Shown: one piece after another, positions 1-9,564 of the stretch
How the letters are laid out: each line of letters starts with the position of its first letter
Numbering within the stretch: position 1 is the first letter of the stretch
DNA from: Pleurotus ostreatus/Saccharomyces cerevisiae fusant
Lineage: Eukaryota; Opisthokonta
DNA: 28,263 nt
Direction: 5' to 3'
Assembly (NCBI GenBank): GCA_024196135.1
Contig: JAMQCK010000325.1
Span: 1 to 28,263 of the forward strand
Translations under genes and position numbers: made by a program
Notes under the pieces: generated by a model
Told to the model about the DNA's origin: nothing
Seen by the model: only the letters and a program-made list of their open reading frames with translations
The model's database searches: none

Positions 1-1039
1 GCCGTCGTTAGCTCATTGGCAGACGTCAATATTCTTTGCTGGCTGTTTTGGCTCGATGGGAGCATCTGTCGCGCGGGATACGACGTCCGCTCGGGACTGA
101 TTTCTAGATCTAAGGGAGGACTAATCCGACTTCTTACTCGTCTAAGGGGAGAGCCTCGCAATACCCCTCCACCGTGGACCGAGCTTGCTGCGCCTCATAT
201 ACACCCGCTACCAATGGAAGCAGCATGGGGTCAGCTCAAGAAGGAATTCGTGTCTTCCTTACCGTTTACGACCACCGAAGAGACCTTCTGGCGCATCTAT
301 ATCTACCACGAACTCGGTGCCTTCCTTGCCTTCCTGCGCCAGCAATGGAAAGCACCGATTTACTCGTAGGTCTTCAGAGGAAACATGCCGAATGTGACTT
401 ACTGTCTTTAGTGTGCCTTCCAACGTGTTTGAAGAGAGCAAAAAGGAAGACCTGGACTACAACCCCGTCGCCGCAGATCCACTTGACCGTGCGGCGTACA
501 CTGACGAAGCAGCCGGTCACTTACTGGAGCTCCTTGGGATGGACGATACTCTGCGACAGCTGCCTTTCCACTACTGCGACATACCTTTCACGAGCAAACG
601 GCGCCCCGAAGCCAAGTCGGGTCTGGCTGATGCATACGCTAAAGCCCACGCATCTGCTACGGCCCTCGACGAAACAATCAGGGACCTCATTGTGCGACAT
701 TTTGGTGGCTTTTACGACCCAGGCAATAGCCTGCGCGAGCTGCCATACTACACAGTCGCACTCGCAGATGACGCTGGGCCTGCTTCTCCCCTGAGGAGTA
801 CGCATGGCAACGACGCACGCGATGAAGACCACTCTGGTAGCCCCAGCGCTCTGGTCATTGCTGGAGGGGCCATCGTCGATGCGTTACCTGATCAACCTCA
901 TCAATCGCCTGAGCGAGACTCACAGGATGCTATAGCTGGTCCCGGACCGATCATCGAGGAGCTAGCTGAGATAGATGGCATGTACTCGATGCCCAAAGGG
1001 ACCCCGGGAGGAGCATCCACGGAAGAGCTCGATCAGTAG
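1..1039 (+). CDS. Unrecognised protein, 3' part of a gene entering from the left edge
   Basis: The reading frame is open from the first base. A 46-nt intron at 366-411 (GTAGGT...TTTAG) joins two exons in phase, so exon 1 ends in ...APIYS and exon 2 continues VPSNVFEES... to a TAG stop at 1037-1039. About 330 residues are visible. The first half is hydrophobic and aromatic (around WRIYIYHELGAFLAFL). The last 80 residues are acidic and rich in Gly, Pro and Ser, as in a disordered tail. I recognise no domain or catalytic motif. The true start is probably upstream; the AG at 19-20 could also be an intron acceptor, which would make the first bases non-coding. It converges on PRP38, with about 215 bp between stop codons. 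Confidence 0.5.
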
Positions 1040-1254
1040 GGTTATGGGGCACATCGTGTCGAAGGTAGGATCATTTTCTTGAGCAAGCGCGCATCTTCTG
1101 ACAAATTTGACATAGGAGATAATGAGGGGCGTACACTATCTACAAGTTATGTCAGCCATAGACGAGTGAACGAAGCCTGACACCCACTTTTCAATGTGAA
1201 AAATCAACTGCTGCACGATGTTTGTAACATCAGAGCTATCCCAATCCACACCAT
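1040..1254. other. Intergenic gap between convergent stops
   Basis: Presumably the 3' UTRs of the gene on the left and of PRP38. I see no additional gene or repeat here. Confidence 0.5.
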
Positions 1255-2279
1255 TCAAGACGTGGACATACGGTCAGGAGAGATACTACGACTGCGCGAC
1301 CGGAAGCGTGACCCCGACCGCGAGCGCGACGGGCTCCGGGACACATACCGCGACCCCGCCTCGGACGGCGTCTTGTCGCTCCTGCTGAGGCTCCGCCCCC
1401 GCGCGCGGTCCGGGCTGACGCTCCCGTCCTTGCTCCTGTAGCCTCCCGCACTCGACCTGCTTCGACTCCTACTCCTACTTCTGCTGCGACTACGGCTCCG
1501 ATCGCGCTCGTCGTCGCTCCGGCCCTCGAGCGCGTCGAGCAGGCGGCTCTTCCGCGGCCCGATCTCGCCGTTTTCTTCGAGGATCTCGCGCTTTTGGAGG
1601 CGGGGAAGGATGATGTCGCATACGCGCTCTTCGGTGAGGAGGGAGTCGACGAATTCGTCGATGAAAGTGAGGCGGTAGCCGCCTGGTAAAGGATCAGGGG
1701 CCGGACGCGTCAGAGGGATAGATGAGGACGTACCCATGTCACGGTATCGAATCTTGCGGTAGTCCTTCAGCAAGGGCTCGAGGAGTTCATATACGTCAAC
1801 GGCGCGGAAGGTCATGCGAATGTACATGGCTGCAAGAGCACGCAGATATCTGTTTTGTGCGTCATGAATGGCAAAAAGTCAGTCTAGAGAGAACGCACTT
1901 GAATTCATCTGCTTGTAGGTATTCAACCAGGATCTCCTTCTCGGGCTGAATTTGCAAGAGCTTCAAAAGCAAACATAGGAACTCCGTAGGACGCTGATTC
2001 CCGTAGACACCTCCGATCGCGCATAACGAGATGGCTTTGTCAATGAGACTCTCAGCTGAACGAAGGATAAGTAATTGAGCACCAAAATCTCGAAGGGGAC
2101 GTACCAGTCAGCGCGAAGCAGTGCTCCTTCCAGTAGCTCGACTCCCAGATGCGATTACGAATAACAGTTTCTACGAGGAACTGCGTTCATCAGGAGTGCT
2201 CATGCGGGAAGACTTTGATGCATACCTGAGGATTCTGGCCATGAATCTGCTTCGCATCGCGTACTGTCGTATTCGCCAT
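1255..2279 (-). CDS. PRP38: Pre-mRNA-splicing factor PRP38 with C-terminal RS domain
   Basis: Prp38 belongs to the U4/U6.U5 tri-snRNP and is needed for spliceosome activation in the nucleus. Four exons are read on the minus strand: 2279-2226, 2180-2105, 2055-1899 and 1849-1255. The introns are 45, 49 and 49 nt with GT-AG ends, and the joined frame gives 293 residues. The N-terminus (MANTTVRDAKQIHGQNPQ), the middle (W-E-S-S-Y-W-K-E, G-G-V-Y-G-N, L-L-Q-I-Q-P-E-K) and the end of the core (ERVCDIILPRLQKR, about residues 170-183) are hallmarks of the family. From about residue 208 the protein becomes an arginine-serine tail, including eight consecutive RS dipeptides. Budding-yeast Prp38 lacks such a tail, whereas RS-tailed forms occur in other eukaryotes. 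The gene is divergent from BUB1, and the two start codons are 154 bp apart. Confidence 0.93.
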
Positions 2280-2433
2280 GATGGAGAAGGACAAGTCCAA
2301 TATTCCGACGTCACGCTGTCACCTATACGGTCATGTGATTTTCGTGACGAGCGCGTTCCGCGCCGTTGATCCGGCTTGACCGTGCAAGCTTGACCTCGAC
2401 GGCCACAACGACGACGACGCGCGTCCGCAAGAC
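2280..2433. promoter_or_regulatory. Shared bidirectional promoter region of PRP38 and BUB1
   Basis: Only 154 bp separate the two divergent start codons, so both promoters and both 5' UTRs must fit here. I see no clear TATA box. That the region serves both genes follows from the spacing; shared regulation is inference. Confidence 0.5.
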
Positions 2434-5400
2434 ATGAGCCCTGGCCCTGAAGCAAGGAATGCGGCGCTTACGAGACTTAGGGAGGGCCTAGCCTCGCCCG
2501 ATGGCGCCCTCGACCCCATCGGCGTCTACGACGACTTCGTGAAATGGACGACCTCGAACTATGACGAGAGGGATGCAAACTCGGGCCTGAAGGAAATTCT
2601 GGCAGAGGCAACGGAAAAGTTCAAGAACGACGACATTGCGAAGGTCGATATGCGATATGTCAAGTTTTGGAGAAGTTATGCCAGACTGCAGCCCAGAGCC
2701 GAAGCGATTACGACGTACGAGCGCATGATGTCGCATGGGATAGGGACCGTGTTTTCCCCTGTATATCAGGAGGCGGCGGTGCTGTACGAGCAGGATGGAA
2801 GGTGCGTGCTCCGTCGAGGCGCCGCATCGACTTTACTGACCGTGGACGCAGACTTGATGACGCAGAAACTCTGTACCGCAAAGGCATCAAGCGTCAGGCG
2901 CGCCCGCTAGACTGGCTCAGGACGCAGTACAAAGAGTTCAGGAGACGTACTGGCCGATCAGCGCGAAAATCATCCTCCTCAAACGCCGCTTCATCATCCT
3001 CAGCTCCTCCTCCCAGAGCACCAGTACCCGCACCTGCGCCCGCTCCCTCCTCGTCATCTTCCGGTACGGTCGCCGTACGATCGACCGCCGCGCAGCGCTA
3101 TGCAGTCATGCTCGAGCCTAATCCACCTGGCAAGCGACCAGAGAAATTCATGTTCAACTTTGCCCTCCTTTGGACCGACGATGGAGGCGAGTTCAACATC
3201 GCGGAAGCGCGCGCCCGATCCATGGGCCTGCTCGACAAGAGATGGAATCCACCACCCGCGTCAGAGAGCCGGCTCGCGCCAGGCAACATGCCCTCCACCT
3301 CCGAGAGCACCGGCATGCACACTACGCGCACGCTCAAGCGGAAGAGCATCATGGGCGGCGGACCCGAGCCGACCATGACGATTAACACGAAGGAGGCGCT
3401 GGCGGACGTGTTCGGCATGTACAACTCGCCCGAGCGCACGATGCGCCATGCGCAAGTCGCGGGTGGGAAGCATGCGCCGCTGATGAAGGTCGATATCACT
3501 CCGTCGATACAGTTTGAGAAGAGAATTGCGGGTGAGTTGGTCCTCGGCATGTTGCCTAGACTCATAGAGCTGACGCACTGCCAGAACTGCAGCCATTACC
3601 CGAAGAGATACCTCCATCCTTCCGACCTGGACAAGGTGTGCATTGCGGTCTTCAAATAGTACTTCTGATACTCACCCAATGTACAGCTTCAGCGTTCAAA
3701 CCCTTTGTCGATGCGCAACCTGCTCCTAGATCTAACTCACCCGGTATGGTGTCCGTGTATGATGACAGATAGACGCTAACTACTGTTCTAGCTGACAACC
3801 AACCCAAACTTGCCGCACGTACGCTAGACCCACTCGTTGACCTAATATATGCTAACCAAATCTCAGCCTTCCAACCCTTTGTCGATGATTTTGCGTCCAA
3901 ATCACCCGGTAAGTATCGCGCTGCCTGAAAAGTGACCTGCCTGACAATCTTCCCATAGCCTTCCGGCCCTTCGTGGACAATGAACCTGCACCCCCAAGCC
4001 AGAAGAAGCGCAGCAAGGTATCCTTTTGCACGCATATACCCACTTTCCGCGTCTGACCCAGCCCCCAGCTCATGCCCTACGTCGACCCCGAGAACGCGCC
4101 TCGCGCAGCGCTCGGTTCCAAGGACACCTCGACCGACCACAACCCCTTCGCACCTCAGAAGTCGGTGCTCAAGACCAAGGCCGTCGCCGGCGATGCCGAT
4201 GCGCCCACCAAGCCCGACGCACTCAGCAAGTCCTCCGATGCGCTCACGAAGCCCGTCTTCACCCCGGCTGGCGCCAAGCCTGCTCTCGCGCCACTCCGCG
4301 AGGCCTTCACCGACGATCATGGCCTGCCCTCGCAGCAGCGCCCGAAGATGGGCGGCCCTACGCACGAGCGGGCGAAGTCGTACCAGGAGCAAAGTGCCAG
4401 TGAGGACCCACAGTCGCAGTCGCAGCAGCGCGCGCCGGTGTTCTCGCAACAGTCTGTCTTTTCGCGGCAGCCGGTGTTCACGCCAAAGGAGAGCGGGGTG
4501 GCGCCGCGGTCGCGGCTGGTGGAGCAGGCGAAGGCGGAGAATGCGTTCACCCCGAAGCAGGGGCCGGCGGGGATGAGGGGGGAGAATGGGTTCACGCCGA
4601 AGACGGAGAACGCGTTTACGCCGAGGACTGAGAATGGATTCACGCCGCGGACGGAGAACGGTTTCGCGCCGAAGACGGAGAATGCGTTCACGCCCGCGAG
4701 CAAGAGCGAGAACTCACTTGGGTCGGCGTCGAAGCGGGAGAACGCGTTCACACCGAGGAGCGAGAACTCGTACTCTAGAAGCGAGAATGCGTTTACGCCG
4801 AAGGAGGAAGTCGTCTTCAAGCCGAAGCCGGCGGCGGTTGAGCGGAAAGCAGCGTTCAGCATCTTCCGCGATCCCGAGCCGGAGGAGGCGCCTCCCGCAC
4901 CGAAGGTCGTGGAGATCGAAAGCGACGAGGAGGAACAGGCGCAAGAGGCCGAGGAGGAGCAACCACAGGAGCCGGACTTAAGCAGGCACGCAGAGGATGA
5001 AGTCAACGAGCATCTGCCCGACGACTACAGCGGCGACTTCGAGTATGACGATAATGAAGAAGAGCTCGCTGTCGATCCTGACCAGGAGTACTCGACCCCC
5101 CCGCCGAGGGAGATGCCTCTACCAGAGGACGGGTATAGCGAGTACGACGCCAACCACCAGCCGGTACCATACAGCCGATGCGGCCCCGTCACGATTATGA
5201 CGCCCATCGCTGAGCGCACTCTTGAGTTTACGCGCTCGACCTTCGACGGGACGCCGTCCAGGAATCGCCTCGCGCATGTGCCCGAGGACGATGACGAAGA
5301 CTACGACTTCCGCGAGCTCGCGGACGAGGTCATCGGCGAGGAGGATGAGGGAGAGGAGGATGACGAGCGCACGCGCGAGGAGCAAGAGCAGGATGAGGAT

Positions 5401-6705
5401 ATGCAACACATTCAGGAGAAGACCGGCACGCTCAGCCTGGCTGACTCCCTCCGCGTCAACTTCCCCAACCCATGCAATCCCTTCGACCCGGAGGTCGTCA
5501 CCTCCTTGCTCTCCCTCATCCCCTCGGACGACCAGTTCCACGATCTCGCGGGCGAGCATGGGCGCAACCTTGACGAGCTGCAAAAATTCGCGAAGAAGTC
5601 GCGGAAGACGAGCGGGAACCCGGGCGGGGCGGGTGTGCTTGATGTTGGCGCGCGTTTCCCGGTCTGCCTCGCAGGCCAGCGGTTCTCGGTCGTGGAGAAG
5701 ATCGGGGAGGGTGCGTTCGGCGCGGTGTTCAAGGCAGAGGATCGCGGGATGCGCGGGGATGAAGAAGACGAGGACGAGGATGATGAGGATCTGGATCTGG
5801 ACGACGACGAGGCTTCTGTCGTCGCTCTCAAAGTTGTACGGCCGCGTAACCTCTGGGAGTACCACGTCCTCCGTCGGTTGCATCAGACCTTGCCTGTGCC
5901 GCTGCGTCCGTCGATTGTCCTGCCTCATGCTCTGTTCGCCTACCGCGATGAGAGCTTCCTTGTCTTGGAGTACGCGCCGCACGGAACCCTCCTCTCCGTC
6001 GTCAACAAAGCCGCCAACGCCGGCTTCTCTCAACAAGGTGGCATGCTCGACGAACTATTGGTCATCTTCTTCACTACCGAGCTCCTGCGTCTTCTCGAGG
6101 GCATGCACCGCGCGGGCTTCATCCACGGGGACCTCAAGATCGACAACGTACTAGTGCGCATGGAGGACGTACCCGGCGGCGCATCGAAGTGGGACGGCGC
6201 GTACTCCCCCACGGGCGCGGGCGGCTGGGCGTGCAAGGGTGTCAAACTTGCCGACTTCGGGCGCGCCGTCGATACGCGGCTCTTCCCGCGCAGCCAGCGC
6301 TTCCTGGCGGACTGGGAAGTCAAGGAGTGCGACTGCCCTGAGATCCGCGAGGGGCGGCCTTGGACGTACGAGACGGACTACTTCGGGCTGGCCGGCATCG
6401 CGTACTGCATGCTGTTCGGCAAGTACATCTCGCCGGAGGCGGTTACTGTAGTGGAAGTAGACGGCGAGGACAGGCGGCGGATCGCGACGCCGCTGAAGCG
6501 GTACTGGCAGGGCGAGATGTGGAACCAGCTCTTCGATGTCCTGCTCAACCCGCGCATGGTCCGCGAGGACGGGGAGCTACCGCTGTGCGACGAGATTGGT
6601 GCTATCCGCGAGGAGATGGAGGAGTGGTTGCAGCGTAATTGCAACCGCGCGGGGAACACGTTGAAGGGCTTGTTGAAGAAGGTGGAGCTGGCCTGTTTGC
6701 GATAG
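2434..6705 (+). CDS. BUB1: Spindle assembly checkpoint serine/threonine kinase BUB1
   Basis: Bub1 sits at unattached kinetochores with Bub3, recruits other checkpoint proteins and phosphorylates histone H2A. Exons: 2434-2801, 2852-3531, 3585-3635, 3687-3743, 3792-3818, 3867-3908, 3959-4017 and 4069-6705. Introns are 48-53 nt, and the joined product is 1306 residues. Residues 1-165 form the Mad3/Bub1 TPR region (Y-D-D-F-V-K-W, YRKGIKRQARPLDWL). Around 220-250 is a GLEBS-like Bub3-binding segment. Around 298-315 is a T-I-N-T-K motif I associate with fungal Bub1/Mad3. A Ser/Pro-rich and acidic linker with repeats follows. The kinase domain has the glycine loop IGEGAFG (973-979), a VALK lysine (about 1016), HGDLKIDN (1114-1121) and DFG (1157-1159), plus the Bub1-typical D-Y-F-G...Y-C-M-L-F-G. 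A run of acidic residues is inserted between glycine loop and lysine. Exons 3-7 are the least certain part, because they rest on frame and splice consensus. Confidence 0.92.
3687..4017 (+). repeat. BUB1: Exon-encoded F-x-P-F-V-D repeats within BUB1
   Basis: Three short exons each carry the peptide F-(K/Q/R)-P-F-V-D directly after a phase-1 acceptor: 3695-3712 in exon 4, 3869-3886 in exon 6 and 3961-3978 in exon 7. Each is preceded by A or P and followed by A, D or N. DNA similarity around the motif (TTC-x-CC-TT-GT-GA) suggests exon duplication. Residue positions are 370-375, 396-401 and 410-415. Confidence 0.8.
4534..4803 (+). repeat. BUB1: Degenerate ENxFTPK peptide repeat array in BUB1
   Basis: Within the last exon about seven copies of an 8-10 residue unit, (T/S)-E-N-(A/G)-F-(T/A)-P-(K/R), run in near tandem (residues about 584-673), with two diverged copies containing S-E-N-S. 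The DNA shows the same periodicity (gagaaYg-cgttYac-gcc). Most copies keep a T-P dipeptide, the minimal site for proline-directed kinases. Function is not known to me. Confidence 0.85.
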
Positions 6706-6861
6706 CGCGTTATATACACTATGTACTGCTAGACTGTCTTTCTGACGAGGGTTATGGCTACGCTACTTTATGCCACATTTCATGCGATTGTTGACGATGT
6801 CCGAAAGATGGCGTGAAGAGTTGAGCCGGTTGGATTGATTAGGACATGGAGTTCGGTACGA
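6706..6861. other. Convergent intergenic gap
   Basis: A 156-bp gap between the stop codons of BUB1 and the first MYND gene, presumably holding both 3' UTRs. I see no other element. Confidence 0.5.
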
Positions 6862-8743
6862 TTACAGGTTCTCGTTCAACGATAGAGGCACAACTCGTCT
6901 CGTCCTGAACCACCCGCCGTCCTCCAGTTCCTTTCTGTTAAATGCAGTGATGAGCTTTGTGCTACTTTCCTGGTACTCCTCGAAGACTCCCGAGACGGTG
7001 ACGATGCAAGGCTCGCCTGGCTTGCACTCGCGGACGATGTCGACATTGAGCCTGGTGCCTGGCGCCGTGAAAAAAAGGTACGCGGCGCTATGATATCGAC
7101 GGTCGGGGTCCATCTTTGTAATCTCTTCGTTTAGAGCTTGTGCATTGTCGCAGAGGTATGCAGTTGTTATGCATGCGATGAAGCTCTTGTCGCGTGCATT
7201 GCACCAGCCTTGATGCGATGGTGAGTGATGGTGCGAGTTGATAGCCTGCGATGAACCTCACCTGGCAGTGGCTGGCAATCTTTCCGGTGCGTACTGCGCC
7301 AGTGGGCCCTCTGACACTCAACTGAGCAGTAGGATACATCTTGGCAGCGCTGACAGCGCAGGAGCTTGGTCCTCTCCGGCTCTGTGCAGCATTTCCCTTC
7401 ACCGCCCTGTAACCAACAAGATCAGTGGAGTGAGGTAAACGTGGGGGATAAATTCTGACCTTATCCAAGCAACAGGTGCGACAATGCTTTCGCATATCCA
7501 GTCGCTTTCGCCTTGTATTCTCGAGAAAGATGTAGCGCTCCTTGTAGACAGTCAGAAATTCAACGAAACCCGGACCCAATGCAAGCAGTGAGGCCTCATT
7601 TTTGGCGATGTCAGAGCCGTGCTTGAGGTGGAATGAGGACAGCGGTCTCCAGTATACGAAAACCTGAGACAGAAACCACAGAAAGCCGCGCACGAGGTCG
7701 CGCAAGCCCTTTGTGCGCGGTATCGCTGCGAGCGTCTTCGCCAGATGCACGAGAACGTCGAACACGCCGCCCGAGATGGACGCCTCGTAGACGTGATAGC
7801 CCGATGCGTTCGCCCACAGGTTGTGCAGATATTTGCACCCGGCTTCGGCTACTCGGTAGGCCTTCAAGTCGGCAGCGAATTTGATCTCGGAGATGGTGCT
7901 TGCGACGACGTCGTCCGGAACGTATTGCAGTGCTGGGATCGCGGAATCAATGCTGAAGGCGTAGAGGAATAGCTTGTGGGCGGACTCTTCGTAGTCCCAG
8001 CCTCGTTCGCGGACCAGCTCGAGGTACCCGAAGATCGCGCGATGGAAGCGACGAGAGCTATATCCCAGGGTTTCTGTGATCTCGTGCATGCGGGGTGGGA
8101 CTACAAAGGTAACCACCCCGGGACGTAGCTTCGCACAGAGCAGAAAGGTCCAAGCAAGCGTGTCGTCCACCATCTCGTAGGTAGGCTCGGGGACGTAGCG
8201 GCGCAGATTGACGAAGAAGTCGACGATATGGATGTCGAGGCGCGTCGCCTTGAGCCAGTCCGCCAGCGCATTGTCCCTCATGATGCGCGGCCGCACGATA
8301 CCCTCGAGAAGATTTATGAAGACCGAAGCAACATCGAAGTTATACGCGGCGTCGTCGATCTTGCGAATGTTGCCGTTCATGGGGTGCAGAAAGTATATCC
8401 ACTCCAGCACCACAGGCACGGCGGAGTAGATGGAATCCCAGAGGCGCGACGGGTACTCGGAGAGCCCGAGCTTGTCGACCGAGGTGCAGAGGAGCGCGTA
8501 CAGCATGAGTCTCCATCTTGGACCTGCCGTCGCTTGGGCGTCGAGCTCCAGGGGCGGTTGGCCGTGGAGACGCTGCGGTGGACCTTGGTCGAAGCTTCGG
8601 AATAGGCGCCCCCGCGCGAGAGATTTCTTGAGCAGGGTAAGAGCAGCAGGCTTCGTGATAGCGTCCGGGTGGTCATTCTTGATGAACAATAGATGTCCCA
8701 AGACGTGCAGGAGCTCGTCCTCGGATATAGAAGGGATAGGCAT
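6862..8743 (-). CDS. MYND zinc-finger protein, paralogue A
   Basis: Three exons on the minus strand (8743-7460, 7406-7262, 7208-6862), separated by two 53-nt GT-AG introns, give 591 residues. The first 415 residues are a mostly helical region without a domain I can name. A MYND finger spans about 416-476: C-x2-C in HCRTCC, then CQRC, YCSVEC and HWRSTHRKDC. MYND fingers bind two zinc ions and usually mediate protein-protein contacts. A C-terminal region of about 110 residues follows. I chose the start at MPIPS because it aligns with the start of paralogue B; an in-frame ATG lies 26 codons upstream at 8821. The partner gene at 13817-15629 has the same length of middle exon (145 nt) and the same intron phases. 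No biochemical role is assigned. Confidence 0.88.
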
Positions 8744-8821
8744 GATTGTAGGTCGAAAGGCAGAAGCTAGTGGGAGTAGGAGAGAGTTGTGGCAAAGCAC
8801 ATGTATATATATGCCCGGCAT

Positions 8822-9509
8822 GAATGGTCACAGCACTGATGCGGTGCAAGAAGACCTTCTCACCTCCTTGGCAACGTACCGGGGTAATCACAAACATCAA
8901 CCACAAGGAGCATGCGTACTCTTGAGGTAAGCCTAGGTATACGACGTTGCTGATAGTGCAGCATGTACATGTAACCATTTCTACACAGAGGTTCAGAATT
9001 CTCCTGAATCTGCTCAAGATTGTCAATGAAGACCATTTCCCGAAGTCATTATTGAGGCCGCCGACCGCTCTGACTCAAGCTCTGCCATAGTTACCGCCTC
9101 CTCATGCAGCAACACCATCCGTGTGCTGGTATTTCCCGTAATTCTTCCTGCTATCAAGCCTAGGGTACTTGCCACACCGACCGCACCATATCATCATGCG
9201 ACGGGGAATGCCGAGCTATCGGCGTTTGCCGAATTTTCCTTAGCTTCTTGACTTCACATTTTTGCGACTGTTCGTTGTTCCTTTCGTGACTCGCGAGGCA
9301 AGTTTCCAGACAACACTCTCCCGTACGCTAGAGTACAGGGGACGAGCGAGCACAGTGATCAAATCGTGGTGGTCATCCGGGTTCGACCCTAGAACCTGCG
9401 GGTCGGACTGCTCACGGGAAACGAAACGAATTTTCCGCAGATCGCCTCTTTTCCTCAACCACTTTGTCGACCTCTCGCCTTGAAAACGCTATCTTTCCGA
9501 CGTCCAAAC
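8822..9509. other. Intergenic region between divergent genes
   Basis: About 690 bp without a convincing gene. It contains a small hairpin, GCCGA-gcta-TCGGC (9210-9223), followed by GCCGAATTTTCC. It probably holds the promoters of MYND paralogue A and of the 1058-residue gene. Confidence 0.45.
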
Positions 9510-9563
9510 GTATGCTGTCTCTCTGACGCTACCTTACACCGATCTGAACCAATTCAACTACAG
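9510..9563 (+). other. Probable 5' UTR intron
   Basis: GTATGC at 9510 and ...CTACAG ending at 9563 make a 54-nt intron of the size typical for this genome. Splicing would place the start codon at 9565 one base after the junction. Inference from consensus only. Confidence 0.5.
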
Positions 9564-9564
9564 G

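Noticed and set aside
16..1039. Transposase fragment at the left edge
   Set aside because: I considered a KDZ-type or other transposase tail, but found no catalytic motif, terminal repeat or similarity I could defend, so it is left as an unrecognised gene.
4317..5006. Antisense frame with F-S-V-x-G-V-N repeats inside BUB1
   Set aside because: The repeats are simply the reverse complement of the ENxFTPK array in the sense gene.
5119..6036. Antisense 305-residue frame under the BUB1 kinase domain
   Set aside because: The sense frame encodes all kinase motifs; the antisense frame arises from GC-rich codon positions.
9379..9396. GGGTTCGACCC, resembling a tRNA T-arm or B box
   Set aside because: No matching acceptor stem, anticodon arm or A box at tRNA spacing could be found around it.
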